From: Streptomyces sp. Ru62
GTDB lineage: Bacteria > Actinomycetota > Actinomycetes > Streptomycetales > Streptomycetaceae
Length of the DNA stretch: 59,115 nucleotides
Direction: 5' to 3'
Assembly (NCBI RefSeq): GCF_002920615.1
Contig: NZ_PQSU01000044.1
Span: 1-59,115, forward strand
The position numbers were made by a program, and so were the translations under genes. A model generated the notes under the pieces. It was not told where the DNA came from, did no database searches, and was given only the letters and a program-made list of their open reading frames with translations. Of this stretch, positions 41,110 through 49,794 are shown piece after piece (within the stretch, counting starts at the first letter, position 1; the number at the start of each line of letters is the position of its first letter).

Positions 41110-42807
41110 TTACCGGACAGGGGGGAAGTCTGCGGTGTCGGTGGTGCGTACGGCCAGCGACCGGTCCGGATCGAGCCGTACGACGATGTGGCGCCGCCAG
41201 TTCGCGTCGTCGCGCTCGGCGCGGTCCTCGCGCCAGTGGCAGCCGCGGGTCTCCTCGCGCAGCCGGGCGGCGGCGACCAGGGCCCGGGCCACGCACAGGA
41301 GGTTCGTGGCCTCCCAGGTGTCCACGCCGGGCTCGGCGGTCTTGCCGTTCTCCTCCAGCGCGTCCCGGGCCTCGGCATGCAGCTTCTGGAGCCGGTCCGC
41401 GGCCCTGGCGAGGGACTCCTCGGAGCGCAGCACGCCCGCGCCCTCGGTCATGGTCCGCTGGATGGCGAACCGGGTCTCGGGGGTGAGCAGCGGGTGGGCC
41501 GGCTTCTCGGGGTCCGGGACCGGTACGGGCACGCGCGCGTGCAGGCCGTCAGCCGCGCGGGCGGCCGCGATGTCGGCGGCGATCCGCTCGGCGTAGACGA
41601 GACCTTCGAGGAGGGAGTTGGAGGCGAGCCGGTTGGCGCCGTGCACGCCGGTGCAGGCGACCTCGCCGCACGCGTACAGGCCCGGGACCGTGGTGCGCCC
41701 CTGCGCGTCGGTACGGACGCCGCCGGAGGCGTAGTGGGCGGCCGGGGCGATCGGGATGGGCTCGGTGACCGGGTCGATGCCGTTGGCGCGGCAGGCGGCC
41801 AGGATGGTCGGGAAGCGGTTCTCCCACATGGCGGCGCCGAAGTGCCGGGCGTCGAGGTACATGTGTTCGGCCCCCTGCTCCAGCATCCGCCGCGTGATGC
41901 CCTTGGCGACGATGTCCCGGGGCGCCAGCTCGGCCAGTTCGTGCTGGCCCACCATGAAGCGCACGCCGTCCCCGTCGACCAGGTGGGCGCCCTCGCCGCG
42001 CACCGCCTCGGAGACCAGCGGCTGCTGACCCTCGGCGTCCGCCCCGAGGAACAGCACGGTCGGGTGGAACTGCACGAACTCCAGGTCGCTGACCTCGGCA
42101 CCCGCGCGCAGCGCCAGCGCAACGCCGTCACCGGTCGACACGGACGGGTTGGTGGTCGCCGAGAACACCTGTCCCATGCCGCCGGTCGCGAGGACCACGG
42201 CGGGGGCGTGCACGGCGCCCACGCCGTCGTGCTGACCCTCGCCCATCACATGCAGGGTGACCCCGGCCGTACGGCCCTCGGCGTCCGTCAGCAGGTCCAG
42301 GACCAGCGCGTTCTCGATCGTGCGCAGTCCGCGCGCGCGTACGGCCTCCACCAGCGCACGGGAGACCTCCGCGCCGGTCGCGTCGCCGCCCGCGTGCGCG
42401 ATCCGGCGCCGGTGGTGGCCGCCCTCGCGGGTGAGGTGGATGTCGCCCCCGTCGTCGGTGTCGAAGTGGGCACCGGTGGAGATCAGCCGCCGGACCGCGT
42501 CGGGGCCCTCGGTGACGAGGATGCGCACCGCCTCCTCGTCGCACAGGCCCGCGCCGGCCACCAGGGTGTCCTCCAGGTGCTGCTCGGGGGTGTCGCCCTC
42601 GCCGAGGGCCGCGGCGATGCCGCCCTGCGCCCAGCGCGTGGAGCCGTCGTCCAGGCGGGCCTTGGTGACGACGACCGTGGTGAGCCCGGCGGCCTCGCAG
42701 CGCAGCGCCGCGGTCAGGCCGGCCACGCCGGAGCCGACGACGACCACGTCCGCGGAGATGCTCCACCCGGGGGCGGGCGCGTGCAGTCGTATGCCTGTGC
42801 TGGTCAC
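41110..42807 (-). CDS. nadB: L-aspartate oxidase
   Basis: A flavoprotein that oxidises aspartate to iminoaspartate, the first step of de novo NAD synthesis. The 565-aa protein has the N-terminal FAD site ADVVVVGSGVAGLTAALRCE, STRWAQGGIAAAL, the active-site region HFDTDDGGDIHLTREGGHHR, EFVQFHPTVLF and ASGGVRTDAQGRT, plus the C-terminal helical domain. GTG 42807 overlaps panC by 4 nt (GTGA). The partner quinolinate synthase gene (nadA) is not in this window. Confidence 0.95.
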   Translation of the reverse strand: MTSTGIRLHAPAPGWSISADVVVVGSGVAGLTAALRCEAAGLTTVVVTKARLDDGSTRWAQGGIAAALGEGDTPEQHLEDTLVAGAGLCDEEAVRILVTEGPDAVRRLISTGAHFDTDDGGDIHLTREGGHHRRRIAHAGGDATGAEVSRALVEAVRARGLRTIENALVLDLLTDAEGRTAGVTLHVMGEGQHDGVGAVHAPAVVLATGGMGQVFSATTNPSVSTGDGVALALRAGAEVSDLEFVQFHPTVLFLGADAEGQQPLVSEAVRGEGAHLVDGDGVRFMVGQHELAELAPRDIVAKGITRRMLEQGAEHMYLDARHFGAAMWENRFPTILAACRANGIDPVTEPIPIAPAAHYASGGVRTDAQGRTTVPGLYACGEVACTGVHGANRLASNSLLEGLVYAERIAADIAAARAADGLHARVPVPVPDPEKPAHPLLTPETRFAIQRTMTEGAGVLRSEESLARAADRLQKLHAEARDALEENGKTAEPGVDTWEATNLLCVARALVAAARLREETRGCHWREDRAERDDANWRRHIVVRLDPDRSLAVRTTDTADFPPVR

Positions 42808-43796
42808 GAGGCGGCTCCGAAGGTGAGAGGAAGATTGTCGATCAGCCGGGTCGTGCCGACCCGGGCGGCGACGGCGAGGACGGCCTCGCCGGTGAAGTCG
42901 TCGCCGATCTCGGTGAAGTCGGCGGGGTCGACCAGCGCCAGGTAGTCCAGCCGGAGGGGCGGGTCGAAGCGGGCGGCCTCGTCCAGGACCTGGCGGGCGG
43001 CGGCGCGGACGGCCGCCGGGCCGCCGGGCGCGGCGGTGGCCACCGCGTGCGCGTCGGCCGCAGCGCGGGACTCCCCTATGGCGCTCAGCGCCTCGGCACG
43101 CGCGTGCGTGGAGGGCACCTCCCGGGCCCGTGCGCGCAGTGCCTCCTGTGCCGCGTGCCGGTCCCGGCCGGCGAACAGCGCGCGGGACAGCGCGAGGGCG
43201 GTACGGCGCTCGTCCGGTGAGAGGTAGCGGTTGCGGCTGGACAGGGCGAGCCCGTCCTCCTCGCGGACGGTCGGTACGGCGACGATCTCGACGCCGAAGT
43301 CGAGGTCCCGCACCATGCGCCGGATCAGGGCCAGCTGCTGGGCGTCCTTCTGGCCGAACAGGGCGACGTCGGGGCGGGTGAGGTGCAGCAGCTTGGCGAC
43401 GACGGTGAGCATCCCGTCGAAGTGTCCGGGCCGCGAGGCACCCTCAAGGCGCTCGCCCATGGGGCCCGCGGAGACGCGCACCTGGGGTTCGCCACCCGGG
43501 TAGACCTCGTACACGGAGGGCGCGAACACGGCGTCCGCGCCCGCCTGCTCGGCGAGCTTGAGATCGGCGTCCAGGGTGCGCGGGTAGCGGTCCAGGTCCT
43601 CGCCCGCGCCGAACTGCAACGGGTTGACGAAGACCGTGACGACGACCTCGCCGTCGGGGCCGGCGGCCTCCCGCGCGGCGCGGATGAGCGTCGCGTGGCC
43701 CTCGTGCAGGGCGCCCATGGTCATCACGACGGCGCGGCGGCCGTGGCGCACACGCGCGTGCAGCTCGTCGGCGGTGCTCAGCAGGGCGGTGCTCAT
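42804..43796 (-). CDS. panC: Pantothenate synthetase
   Basis: It joins pantoate and beta-alanine using ATP to form pantothenate. The 330-aa protein has the nucleotide-binding TMGALHEGHATLIRAA (HIGH-like), VFVNPLQFGAGEDLDRYPRT, FGQKDAQQLALIRRMVRDL and LSSRNRYLS (KMSKS-like). A later low-complexity Ala-rich insert (SAIGESRAAADAHAVATAAP) makes it longer than the usual 280-300 aa. ATG 43796 overlaps the stop of the upstream reductase-like gene (ATGA), so the five genes from 44794 to 39301 are an operon. Confidence 0.95.
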   Translation of the reverse strand: MSTALLSTADELHARVRHGRRAVVMTMGALHEGHATLIRAAREAAGPDGEVVVTVFVNPLQFGAGEDLDRYPRTLDADLKLAEQAGADAVFAPSVYEVYPGGEPQVRVSAGPMGERLEGASRPGHFDGMLTVVAKLLHLTRPDVALFGQKDAQQLALIRRMVRDLDFGVEIVAVPTVREEDGLALSSRNRYLSPDERRTALALSRALFAGRDRHAAQEALRARAREVPSTHARAEALSAIGESRAAADAHAVATAAPGGPAAVRAAARQVLDEAARFDPPLRLDYLALVDPADFTEIGDDFTGEAVLAVAARVGTTRLIDNLPLTFGAAS

Positions 43797-44794
43797 CGGT
43801 CGTTCCCCTCGCTACCGTTCGTGCCGTCGGAGCCGTTCGTGCCGTCGGTTCCCTCGCCTCCCTGGCTCGCGTGGCCTTCCTGGCTCGCGTGGCCGCCCTC
43901 GGCGAGTACCCCGAGGAGGTCCTCGGCGAGTTCGGGCTTCAGCAGGCCGTGGGCGAGCGCGCGGTCGGCGGTCGCGCGGGCCATCGCCAGATAGCCCGCC
44001 ACGGTCTGCGGGGCGTGCCTGCGCAGCTCGGTGACGTGCGCGGCGACCGTACCGGCGTCCCCGCGCGCGACCGGGCCGGTCAGGGCGGCGTCGCCGGAGC
44101 GCAGGGCGTTGTCCAGGGCGGCCCCGAGCAGCGGGCCGAGCATCCGGTCGGGCGCCGCCACACCGGCGGTGCGCAGCAGTTCCATGGACTGGGCCACCAG
44201 GGTCACCAGGTGGTTGGCGCCGAGCGCGAGGGCCGCGTGGTACAGCGGGCGGTTCTGCTCGCTGATCCACTCCGGTTCGCCGCCCATCTCGATCACCAGC
44301 GCCTCGGCGGCCAGCCGCAGCTCCTCGGGCGCGGTGACGCCGAAGGAGCAGCCCGCGAGCCGCTGGACGTCGACCGGCGTGCCGGTGAAGGTCATCGCCG
44401 GGTGCAGCGCCAGCGGCAGCGCGCCCGCGCGCAGGGCCGGGTCGAGCACCTTCGCGCCGTACCGGCCGGAGGTGTGCACGAGCAGTTGCCCGGGGCGTAC
44501 CGCGCCGGTCTCGGCGAGGCCGGCGACCAGGCCGGGCAGGACGTCGTCGGGGACGGTGAGCAGCACCAGGTCGGCGCGCTGGAGCACCTCGGCGGGCGGC
44601 ACCAGCGGGACGTCCGGGAGCATGGCCTCGGCGCGCCTGCGGGAGGCGTCGGAGACTCCGGAGACGGCCACCGGGCGGTGCCCGGCTAGCTGGAGGGACG
44701 CGGCCAGTGCGGGGCCCACGCGACCGGCGCCGACGACGCCGACGGTGAGCCGCGCGGGGCGGTCCTTGAGGTCTGGTTGGTGGACTGTACTCAC
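43793..44794 (-). CDS. Rossmann-fold DUF2520 oxidoreductase, possible ketopantoate reductase
   Basis: A 333-aa protein with NAD(P) motif LTVGVVGAGRVGPALAASLQ, a conserved QLLVHTSGRYGAKVLDP segment and the DUF2520 C-terminal domain (LYHAALALGANHLVTLVAQS). Distant relatives (PanG of Francisella) are ketopantoate reductases. The gene is coupled to panC, which uses the product pantoate, so a role in pantoate supply is likely, but this is inference. The C-terminal 35 residues (GGHASQEGHASQGGEGTDG) are encoded by two short tandem DNA repeats and probably disordered. Confidence 0.85.
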   Translation of the reverse strand: MSTVHQPDLKDRPARLTVGVVGAGRVGPALAASLQLAGHRPVAVSGVSDASRRRAEAMLPDVPLVPPAEVLQRADLVLLTVPDDVLPGLVAGLAETGAVRPGQLLVHTSGRYGAKVLDPALRAGALPLALHPAMTFTGTPVDVQRLAGCSFGVTAPEELRLAAEALVIEMGGEPEWISEQNRPLYHAALALGANHLVTLVAQSMELLRTAGVAAPDRMLGPLLGAALDNALRSGDAALTGPVARGDAGTVAAHVTELRRHAPQTVAGYLAMARATADRALAHGLLKPELAEDLLGVLAEGGHASQEGHASQGGEGTDGTNGSDGTNGSEGNDR

Positions 44795-44980
44795 GCGACG
44801 GCGGCCTTCCCGTTCCAGTCCGCTCTGGGTACCGGACGATTTCTCGTCATGTTAACGCTATCGGGTGGGGCGGCGGCCGGTTGTCCACAGGCTGTGGGTT
44901 TCACCACGTCCCCCTCCCGCCCTTCCTCGCCGGAAACCCCGGCTGCCGCGCGGGGGGCCGTGCGGGGCATCATCCACGGC

Positions 44981-46153
44981 ATGACTGATGTGGCTGAGCA
45001 GGACGACGAACAGTCGGCGGAGGAACGCTCGCGGGAGCGGCGCAGGGCCGCCCAGCGGGGGGCGCGGCGCATTCTCGCGCACGCGACCGCCCGGGACTCG
45101 ATCCGCGAACGGCTCGCGCTGCTCCAGGAGGTCGGCGCCGAGGTGTACGACCTGGACGAGCCCGGCGACGTCTACGGCGACCGGATCGTGGCCGCCCTGG
45201 AGGAGCGGGTGGCCGCGCTGCTCGGCACCGAGGCCGCCGCGTTCTTCCCCACGGGCACCATGGCCCAGCAGGTGGCCCTGCGCTGCTGGGCGGCCCGCAC
45301 CGGCGACCCGACGGTGGCGCTGCACCCTCTGGCCCACCCGGAGGTGCATGAACGGCAGGCGTTCAGCCAGGTCAGCGGGTTGCGTCCGGTGAGGGTGGGC
45401 GGGGAGCGCCGACTGCCCACGGCGGCCGAGATTCGAGAACTCGAAGAGCCCTTCGGGGCGCTGATGCTGGAGCTGCCCCTGCGGGACGCCGGCTTCGTGC
45501 TGCCCACCTGGGAGGAGCTGACCGGCGTCGTCGAGGCGGCGCGGGAGCGCGACGCGGTGGTGCACTTCGACGGCGCGCGCCTGTGGGAGTGCACCGAGCA
45601 CTTCGGGCGTCCCCTGGCGGAGATCGCCGGCCTCGCCGACAGCGTCTACGTGTCGTTCTACAAGTCCGTCGGCGGCTTCGGCGGCGCCGCGCTCGCCGGT
45701 CCGAGGACGCTGGTGGAGGAGGCGAAGACCTGGCGGCACCGGTACGGCGGCATGGTCTTCCAGCAGTTCCCGACCGTCCTGTCCGCGCTCATCGGCCTGG
45801 ACCGCGAAGTGCCCCGGCTGCCCGAGTACGTACGGCACGCGCGCGTGGTGGCCGCCGCGCTGCGCGAGGGCTTCACGGCGGCCGGGGTGCCCTGGGCCCG
45901 CGTCCACCCGGAGGAGCCGCACACCCACCAGTTCCAGGTCTGGCTGCCGTACGAGCCGGAGGTGGCCGCCGAGGCGGCCCTCCGCCAGGCCGAGGAGACC
46001 TCGGTGATGCTCTTCGCGAACGTCTGGAACGCCGGCGGCCCCGGCCTCGCGTTCACGGAGGTCGGCGTCCAGGCCGCGGGGCTGGAGTGGACGGCGGACG
46101 ACGTCCGCGCGGCCGTACGGGACTTCGTGGACCGCCTGCCGGGCGGGGCCTAG
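44981..46153 (+). CDS. Low-specificity threonine aldolase/beta-eliminating lyase family PLP enzyme
   Basis: A 390-aa fold-type I PLP enzyme. Motifs are FFPTGTMAQQVALRCW (cofactor-phosphate region), MLELPLRDAGFVLPTWEEL, VHFDGARLWEC (Asp under the pyridine ring) and VSFYKSVGGFGGAALAG with the Schiff-base Lys. The family cleaves L-threonine or allo-threonine to glycine and acetaldehyde; some members act on other beta-hydroxy amino acids. ATG 44981 is chosen because upstream in-frame residues are non-coding in character. It is divergent from the pan-nad operon and overlaps the convergent small gene by 4 bp. Confidence 0.87.
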   Translation: MTDVAEQDDEQSAEERSRERRRAAQRGARRILAHATARDSIRERLALLQEVGAEVYDLDEPGDVYGDRIVAALEERVAALLGTEAAAFFPTGTMAQQVALRCWAARTGDPTVALHPLAHPEVHERQAFSQVSGLRPVRVGGERRLPTAAEIRELEEPFGALMLELPLRDAGFVLPTWEELTGVVEAARERDAVVHFDGARLWECTEHFGRPLAEIAGLADSVYVSFYKSVGGFGGAALAGPRTLVEEAKTWRHRYGGMVFQQFPTVLSALIGLDREVPRLPEYVRHARVVAAALREGFTAAGVPWARVHPEEPHTHQFQVWLPYEPEVAAEAALRQAEETSVMLFANVWNAGGPGLAFTEVGVQAAGLEWTADDVRAAVRDFVDRLPGGA

Positions 46154-46377
46154 AGGGCGCGGGGGCGCAGTCGGCGGGCCAGGGTGCGCAGTCGGCGGGT
46201 CAAGGTGCGCCGGAGCCGCCCGCGGGCCGGGCGTCCGGCGACGACCGCGCGGAAGCGCCGGTGGTCGCGCAGCTCGCGGAGGAGGCCGAGGTCGCGGAGG
46301 CCCGGCGCGGGCGGCTCGGGCTCGCCGTGCAGACGGGCGCGGTAGCTGTCGAGGAGGTACTGCTGGGTGATGCTCAT
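46150..46377 (-). CDS. Small Arg-rich protein
   Basis: A 75-aa protein: MSITQQYLLDSYRARLHGEP, a Pro-rich bend, GLLRELRDHRRFRAVVAGRP and a strongly basic tail with repeated RRL units. The DNA of the tail is a 20-bp direct repeat (GCAGTCGGCGGGYCARGGTG at 46168 and 46188). It has an AAGG-type ribosome binding site. A DNA- or RNA-binding role is possible from the charge, but nothing specific is recognisable. It is divergent from the ArsR gene across a 33-bp palindrome. Confidence 0.65.
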   Translation of the reverse strand: MSITQQYLLDSYRARLHGEPEPPAPGLRDLGLLRELRDHRRFRAVVAGRPARGRLRRTLTRRLRTLARRLRPRAL

Positions 46378-46473
46378 GGCTGATCGCCTTCTCGGGACGT
46401 GGATGATCGGTGACTGATCGGGCTCCGCGGCTGCCCCGGTGTCCTCAACGCTGCCCCTGACCGGCGCGGATGT

Positions 46474-46506
46474 CCCGTGGATTGACGGCTGCCGTCAATC
46501 CACGGG
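46474..46506. promoter_or_regulatory. 33-bp perfect palindrome in the divergent promoter region
   Basis: CCCGTGGATTGACGGC, central T (46490) and GCCGTCAATCCACGGG form a perfect 16-bp inverted repeat. The inner ATTGACGGCTGCCGTCAAT has the look of an ArsR/SmtB-type site and also contains a TTGACG on each strand. It lies 35 bp before the ArsR-like gene and about 100 bp before the small Arg-rich gene, so it could control both. Confidence 0.75.
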
Positions 46507-46540
46507 GGCACTGTCAGTGGCCCGGTGCACCATGGGGGGC

Positions 46541-47644
46541 ATGAGCGTGACCATCGACATCACCGGACTGCCCCTGGAGAGGGTCTCCGTCGTGCCCTCT
46601 CCGCTGGCGGAGCTGGGGATGGCGCTGCACGCGCTGAGGGAGCCCGGGCACCACCCGGAGCTGCGGGGCTGGGTGGCCGCCGTCTCCTCCCGGCTGGAGC
46701 CCTGCCTGGCCGACCGGCTGTGCGAGGCGGACTTCCTGTGGCACACGACGTTCTCGGACGTCTTCGCCCCGTTCGCGGGCCTCCCGGGCGGGCGCGGCCT
46801 TCCCGGCGCGACGCTCGCCGAAGAGCTGGACCAGCTGGACAAGCTGACGGACGCCCAGTTCGTCAACGCCGCCCTGGAGTTCACCTGCCAGCTCCGCTAC
46901 GACGTCCAGGAGCCCGGCCCGCTCGACGACCCGGAGCTGCGCCGCCGCTCCCTGGAACTGGCCGCCGCCCGCGGCGCCGTGCAGGAGCGGTTCACGCGCC
47001 GCCTGCTGACCGACCCGCCGGCCGTGCGCGCCTGGTTCCGCCAGCTGATGCTCGACTGTGACGACGCCTTCTTCGCCGACACCTGGGCCCGCATCCAGCC
47101 CCAGCTCGCCGCCGACGCCCGCCACAAGACCGAGTTGCTGCGCCGCAAAGGACTCGGCGAGGCCCTCGCGTCCCTGTCCGGTGCCGTCTCGCTGGACGAG
47201 GAGGCCGGGCTCGTCACGGTCGACAAGCTGCTGGTGGGCCGTACCGCCACCGGCGACGGCGGCCTGGTGCTGGTGCCGACCAGCCTCGGCTGGCCGCACG
47301 TGATGGTTCTGAACCGGTACGGCTGGCAGCCCTCGATCACCTACCCCGCGAGCGGTCCCCGGCCGCAGGCGCCCTCCGTGGAACAGCTCACGCGCCGGCT
47401 GGAGGCGCTGGCCCACCCCGTGCGGATGCGGCTGTGCCGGCACCTGGCGCGCGCCCCGCACACCACGAGCGAACTGGCCGACGCGCACGGCATGACGGCG
47501 CCCGAGATATCCCGGCACCTGACGGTGCTGAAGAAGGCGGGCCTGATCACCGACTGCCGCCGCGGCCGGTACGTCCAGCACCAGCTGGTCCTGTCCGCGG
47601 TGGCCCGGCTGGGCAGCGACTTCATCGAGGGCGTCCTGCGCTGA
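46541..47644 (+). CDS. ArsR-type regulator with DUF5937-like N-terminal domain
   Basis: A 367-aa regulator. The long N-terminal region (from VTIDITGLPLERVSVVPSPL to about residue 280) is the Streptomyces-type DUF5937-like domain of unknown function. The winged helix is C-terminal: LEALAHPVRMRLCRHLARAP, HTTSELADAHGMTAPEISRH, LTVLKKAGLITDCRRGRYVQ. Start ATG 46541 has GGGGGGC upstream; ATG 46532 is an alternative. No metal-binding Cys pairs are visible, so it probably senses something other than arsenic or zinc. Confidence 0.87.
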   Translation: MSVTIDITGLPLERVSVVPSPLAELGMALHALREPGHHPELRGWVAAVSSRLEPCLADRLCEADFLWHTTFSDVFAPFAGLPGGRGLPGATLAEELDQLDKLTDAQFVNAALEFTCQLRYDVQEPGPLDDPELRRRSLELAAARGAVQERFTRRLLTDPPAVRAWFRQLMLDCDDAFFADTWARIQPQLAADARHKTELLRRKGLGEALASLSGAVSLDEEAGLVTVDKLLVGRTATGDGGLVLVPTSLGWPHVMVLNRYGWQPSITYPASGPRPQAPSVEQLTRRLEALAHPVRMRLCRHLARAPHTTSELADAHGMTAPEISRHLTVLKKAGLITDCRRGRYVQHQLVLSAVARLGSDFIEGVLR

Positions 47645-47665
47645 GCCAGCGGGACCCGGGGCCGG

Positions 47666-47765
47666 CGGCCCGCGCCGAGGAGACGGGGCCGGCCGTGCGG
47701 CCCCCCGCCGAGGAAGCGGGCTCGGCCCTGCGGCCCGCACCGAGGAAGCAGGCCCGGGCCGTCGC
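47666..47765. repeat. Three tandem copies of a degenerate ~33-bp repeat
   Basis: About three units of the form CGGCCCGCGCCGAGGAAGCG then GGCYCGGCC(G/C)TG fill the gap between the stop codons of the convergent ArsR and response-regulator genes. The copies differ by several substitutions. They could form GC-rich hairpins and act in termination, but no single long stem dominates. Confidence 0.55.
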
Positions 47766-47767
47766 CG

Positions 47768-48439
47768 TCAGCCGTGGCCGCCGGCGCGCACCAGCCCCGT
47801 CTCGTACGCCAGCACGACCACCTGCACCCGGTCGCGCAGACCGAGCTTGGTCAGGATGCGGCCCACATGGGTCTTCACGGTCGCCTCGCTCAGCACCAGC
47901 CGGGCCGCTATCTCGCCGTTGGACAGGCCCTGCGCGACCAGCACCATGACCTCGCGCTCCCGCTCGGTGAGCCGTTCCAGCTCCTTGTGCTGGGGCCCCT
48001 TGCCGACGGAGGGCAGCATCGGCGCGAACCGGTCCAGCAGACGCCGGGTGGTGGAGGGTGCCACGACCGCGTCGCCGCTGTACACGGCGCGGATGGCGGC
48101 GAGGAGATCACCGGGCGGCACGTCCTTGAGCATGAAGCCGGAGGCGCCCGCCTTCAACCCGGAGAAGGCGTACTCGTCCAGGTCGAACGTGGTCAGGATG
48201 AGGACCTTGGGCGCGTCCGGCTCCGCGCAGATCCGCCGGGTGGCCTCCACACCGTCCAGCTTCGGCATCCGGACGTCCATGAGGACGACGTCGACGGCGG
48301 TGGACCGCAGCGCCTGGAGGGCTTCGACGCCGTCGCCCGCCTCCGCGACGACCTCCATGTCCGGCTGGGCGGCGAGCACCATCCGGAACCCGGTGCGCAG
48401 CAGCACCTGGTCGTCGACGAGCATCACGCGGATCGTCAT
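47768..48439 (-). CDS. Response regulator, NarL/LuxR family
   Basis: A 223-aa DNA-binding regulator. The receiver domain has MTIRVMLVDDQVLLRTGFRM (Asp9, Asp10), phosphoacceptor Asp55 in VVLMDVRMPKLDG, and Lys in FMLKDVPPGD. The C-terminal LuxR helix-turn-helix is LTEREREVMVLVAQGLSNGE followed by IAARLVLSEATVKTHVGRIL. ATG 48439 starts at the conserved first strand. It lies 31 bp downstream of its partner kinase on the same strand. Target genes are unknown. Confidence 0.95.
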   Translation of the reverse strand: MTIRVMLVDDQVLLRTGFRMVLAAQPDMEVVAEAGDGVEALQALRSTAVDVVLMDVRMPKLDGVEATRRICAEPDAPKVLILTTFDLDEYAFSGLKAGASGFMLKDVPPGDLLAAIRAVYSGDAVVAPSTTRRLLDRFAPMLPSVGKGPQHKELERLTEREREVMVLVAQGLSNGEIAARLVLSEATVKTHVGRILTKLGLRDRVQVVVLAYETGLVRAGGHG

Positions 48440-48470
48440 CGGGCCTCTTCCGTTCGGGATCATCGGGCGG

Positions 48471-49676
48471 TCAGTGTGCCGGTTTGAGCGGCAGCAGGGC
48501 GCTGATGCGGAATCCTCCGCCCGGGCGCGGGCCGGCGTCCAGCGTGCCGCCGACCATGCCGACACGCTCCCGCATGCCGATCAGGCCGTGGCCCTGCCCG
48601 TCGGCGCCGCCCTCCTCGTACAGCTCGTGCGGGGCGCCCTTGCCGTCGTCCTCGACCAGCAGGCCGAGACCGTCGTCGAAGTAGACCAGGCGGACGCTCG
48701 CACCCGCGTCGGGTCCGCCGTGCTTGCGGGTGTTCGTGAGCGCCTCCTGCACGATCCGGTACGCGGTCAGCTCCACGCCGCTGGGCAGCGGCCGCGGGGT
48801 GCCCTCCACCTTGAAGTCGACCGGCAGGCCGGAGCTGCGGCACTGCTCGATGAGGTCGTCGATCTGCTCGACGTCGGGCTGCGGGACGTACTCCCCGCTC
48901 TCCTGGTGCTCGCCGGTGCGCAGCACGCCCAGCAGGCGGCGCATCTCGGCCAGGGCCTGACGGCCGGTGGAGGAGATCGTCTCCAGGGCCTTCTTCGCCT
49001 GGTCGGGCGCGGTGTCCATGACGTAGGCGGCGCCGTCGGCCTGCACCACCATCACCGACACGTTGTGCGCGACGACGTCGTGCAGCTCGCGCGCGATCCG
49101 GGCGCGCTCGGCGGCGACCGCGACCTTCGCCTGCGCCTCGCGCTCCTTCTCCAGGCGGGCCGCGCGCTCCTCCAGCTGGGCGAAGTAGGCCCGCCGGGTG
49201 CGCATGGAGTCGCCGAGGACCCAGGCGAGGGCGAAGGGCACCGTCTGGAAGACCGCTATGGCGGCCTGTCCGAGGAAGCCGGTGTCCTCGGCCGGCCAGC
49301 GGATCTGGGCCACGCTCGCCGCGCAGAGGCTGACGGCGAGCGCCAGTCTGGAGGCCCAGCGCGCGCCGACCGTCGCGACCGTGTAGGTGATCACCAGCAT
49401 GGCGAAGTCGGCGACGGTCGTCTCGATGTCCAGGATCAGCTGCACCAGCCCGGTCACGAGGGCGAGCAGCAGCATCGGCTCCGGGAAACGGCGGCGCAGC
49501 GCCACGACCACGCACAGGACGGCGGACACGGCCATCCCGCCGGGGATCGTCCCGTGGTGGCCCCGCACCCCGTCCAGATTGACCACGCTCAGCGCGGACA
49601 GCCCGAGCAGGACGACGGCCCAGAAGGAGTCGACCCAGGTCGGGTGGCGGCGGAGGAAGTCATAGAGGCGCTGCAC
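48471..49676 (-). CDS. Sensor histidine kinase, NarL-type partner (HisKA_3)
   Basis: A 401-aa membrane kinase. Four to five N-terminal membrane segments (SFWAVVLLGLSALSVV, GMAVSAVLCVVVAL, MLLLALVTGLVQLIL and FAMLVITYTVATVGA) are followed by a coiled coil and the dimerisation/phosphotransfer helix ERARIARELHDVVAHNVSVM with His199. The ATP domain ends in ALTNTRKHGG, VEDDGKGAP and GHGLIGMRERV. GTG 49676 lies 7 nt after TACTCT, a leaderless signature. There is no extracellular domain, so it may sense the membrane, as in LiaS/VraS-like kinases. Confidence 0.94.
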   Translation of the reverse strand: MQRLYDFLRRHPTWVDSFWAVVLLGLSALSVVNLDGVRGHHGTIPGGMAVSAVLCVVVALRRRFPEPMLLLALVTGLVQLILDIETTVADFAMLVITYTVATVGARWASRLALAVSLCAASVAQIRWPAEDTGFLGQAAIAVFQTVPFALAWVLGDSMRTRRAYFAQLEERAARLEKEREAQAKVAVAAERARIARELHDVVAHNVSVMVVQADGAAYVMDTAPDQAKKALETISSTGRQALAEMRRLLGVLRTGEHQESGEYVPQPDVEQIDDLIEQCRSSGLPVDFKVEGTPRPLPSGVELTAYRIVQEALTNTRKHGGPDAGASVRLVYFDDGLGLLVEDDGKGAPHELYEEGGADGQGHGLIGMRERVGMVGGTLDAGPRPGGGFRISALLPLKPAH

Positions 49677-49794
49677 GTAACCCAGAGTAGGGAAACCAGA
49701 TGCGTGCAGGGGTCAACCGAAGGACCGATCCGCGCCCGGCGCGCGTACTCCCCAAGGTGGATGCCGTGATCACCGGTGTGCCTAGTCTGGTGCG

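Noticed and set aside
39055..42945. 1296-aa open frame on the plus strand opposite coaX-nadC-nadB
   Set aside because: It is a shadow frame created by high GC3 on the opposite strand; composition is Arg/Val/Gly/Ala-rich without any recognisable domain, while the minus-strand genes are unmistakable enzymes.
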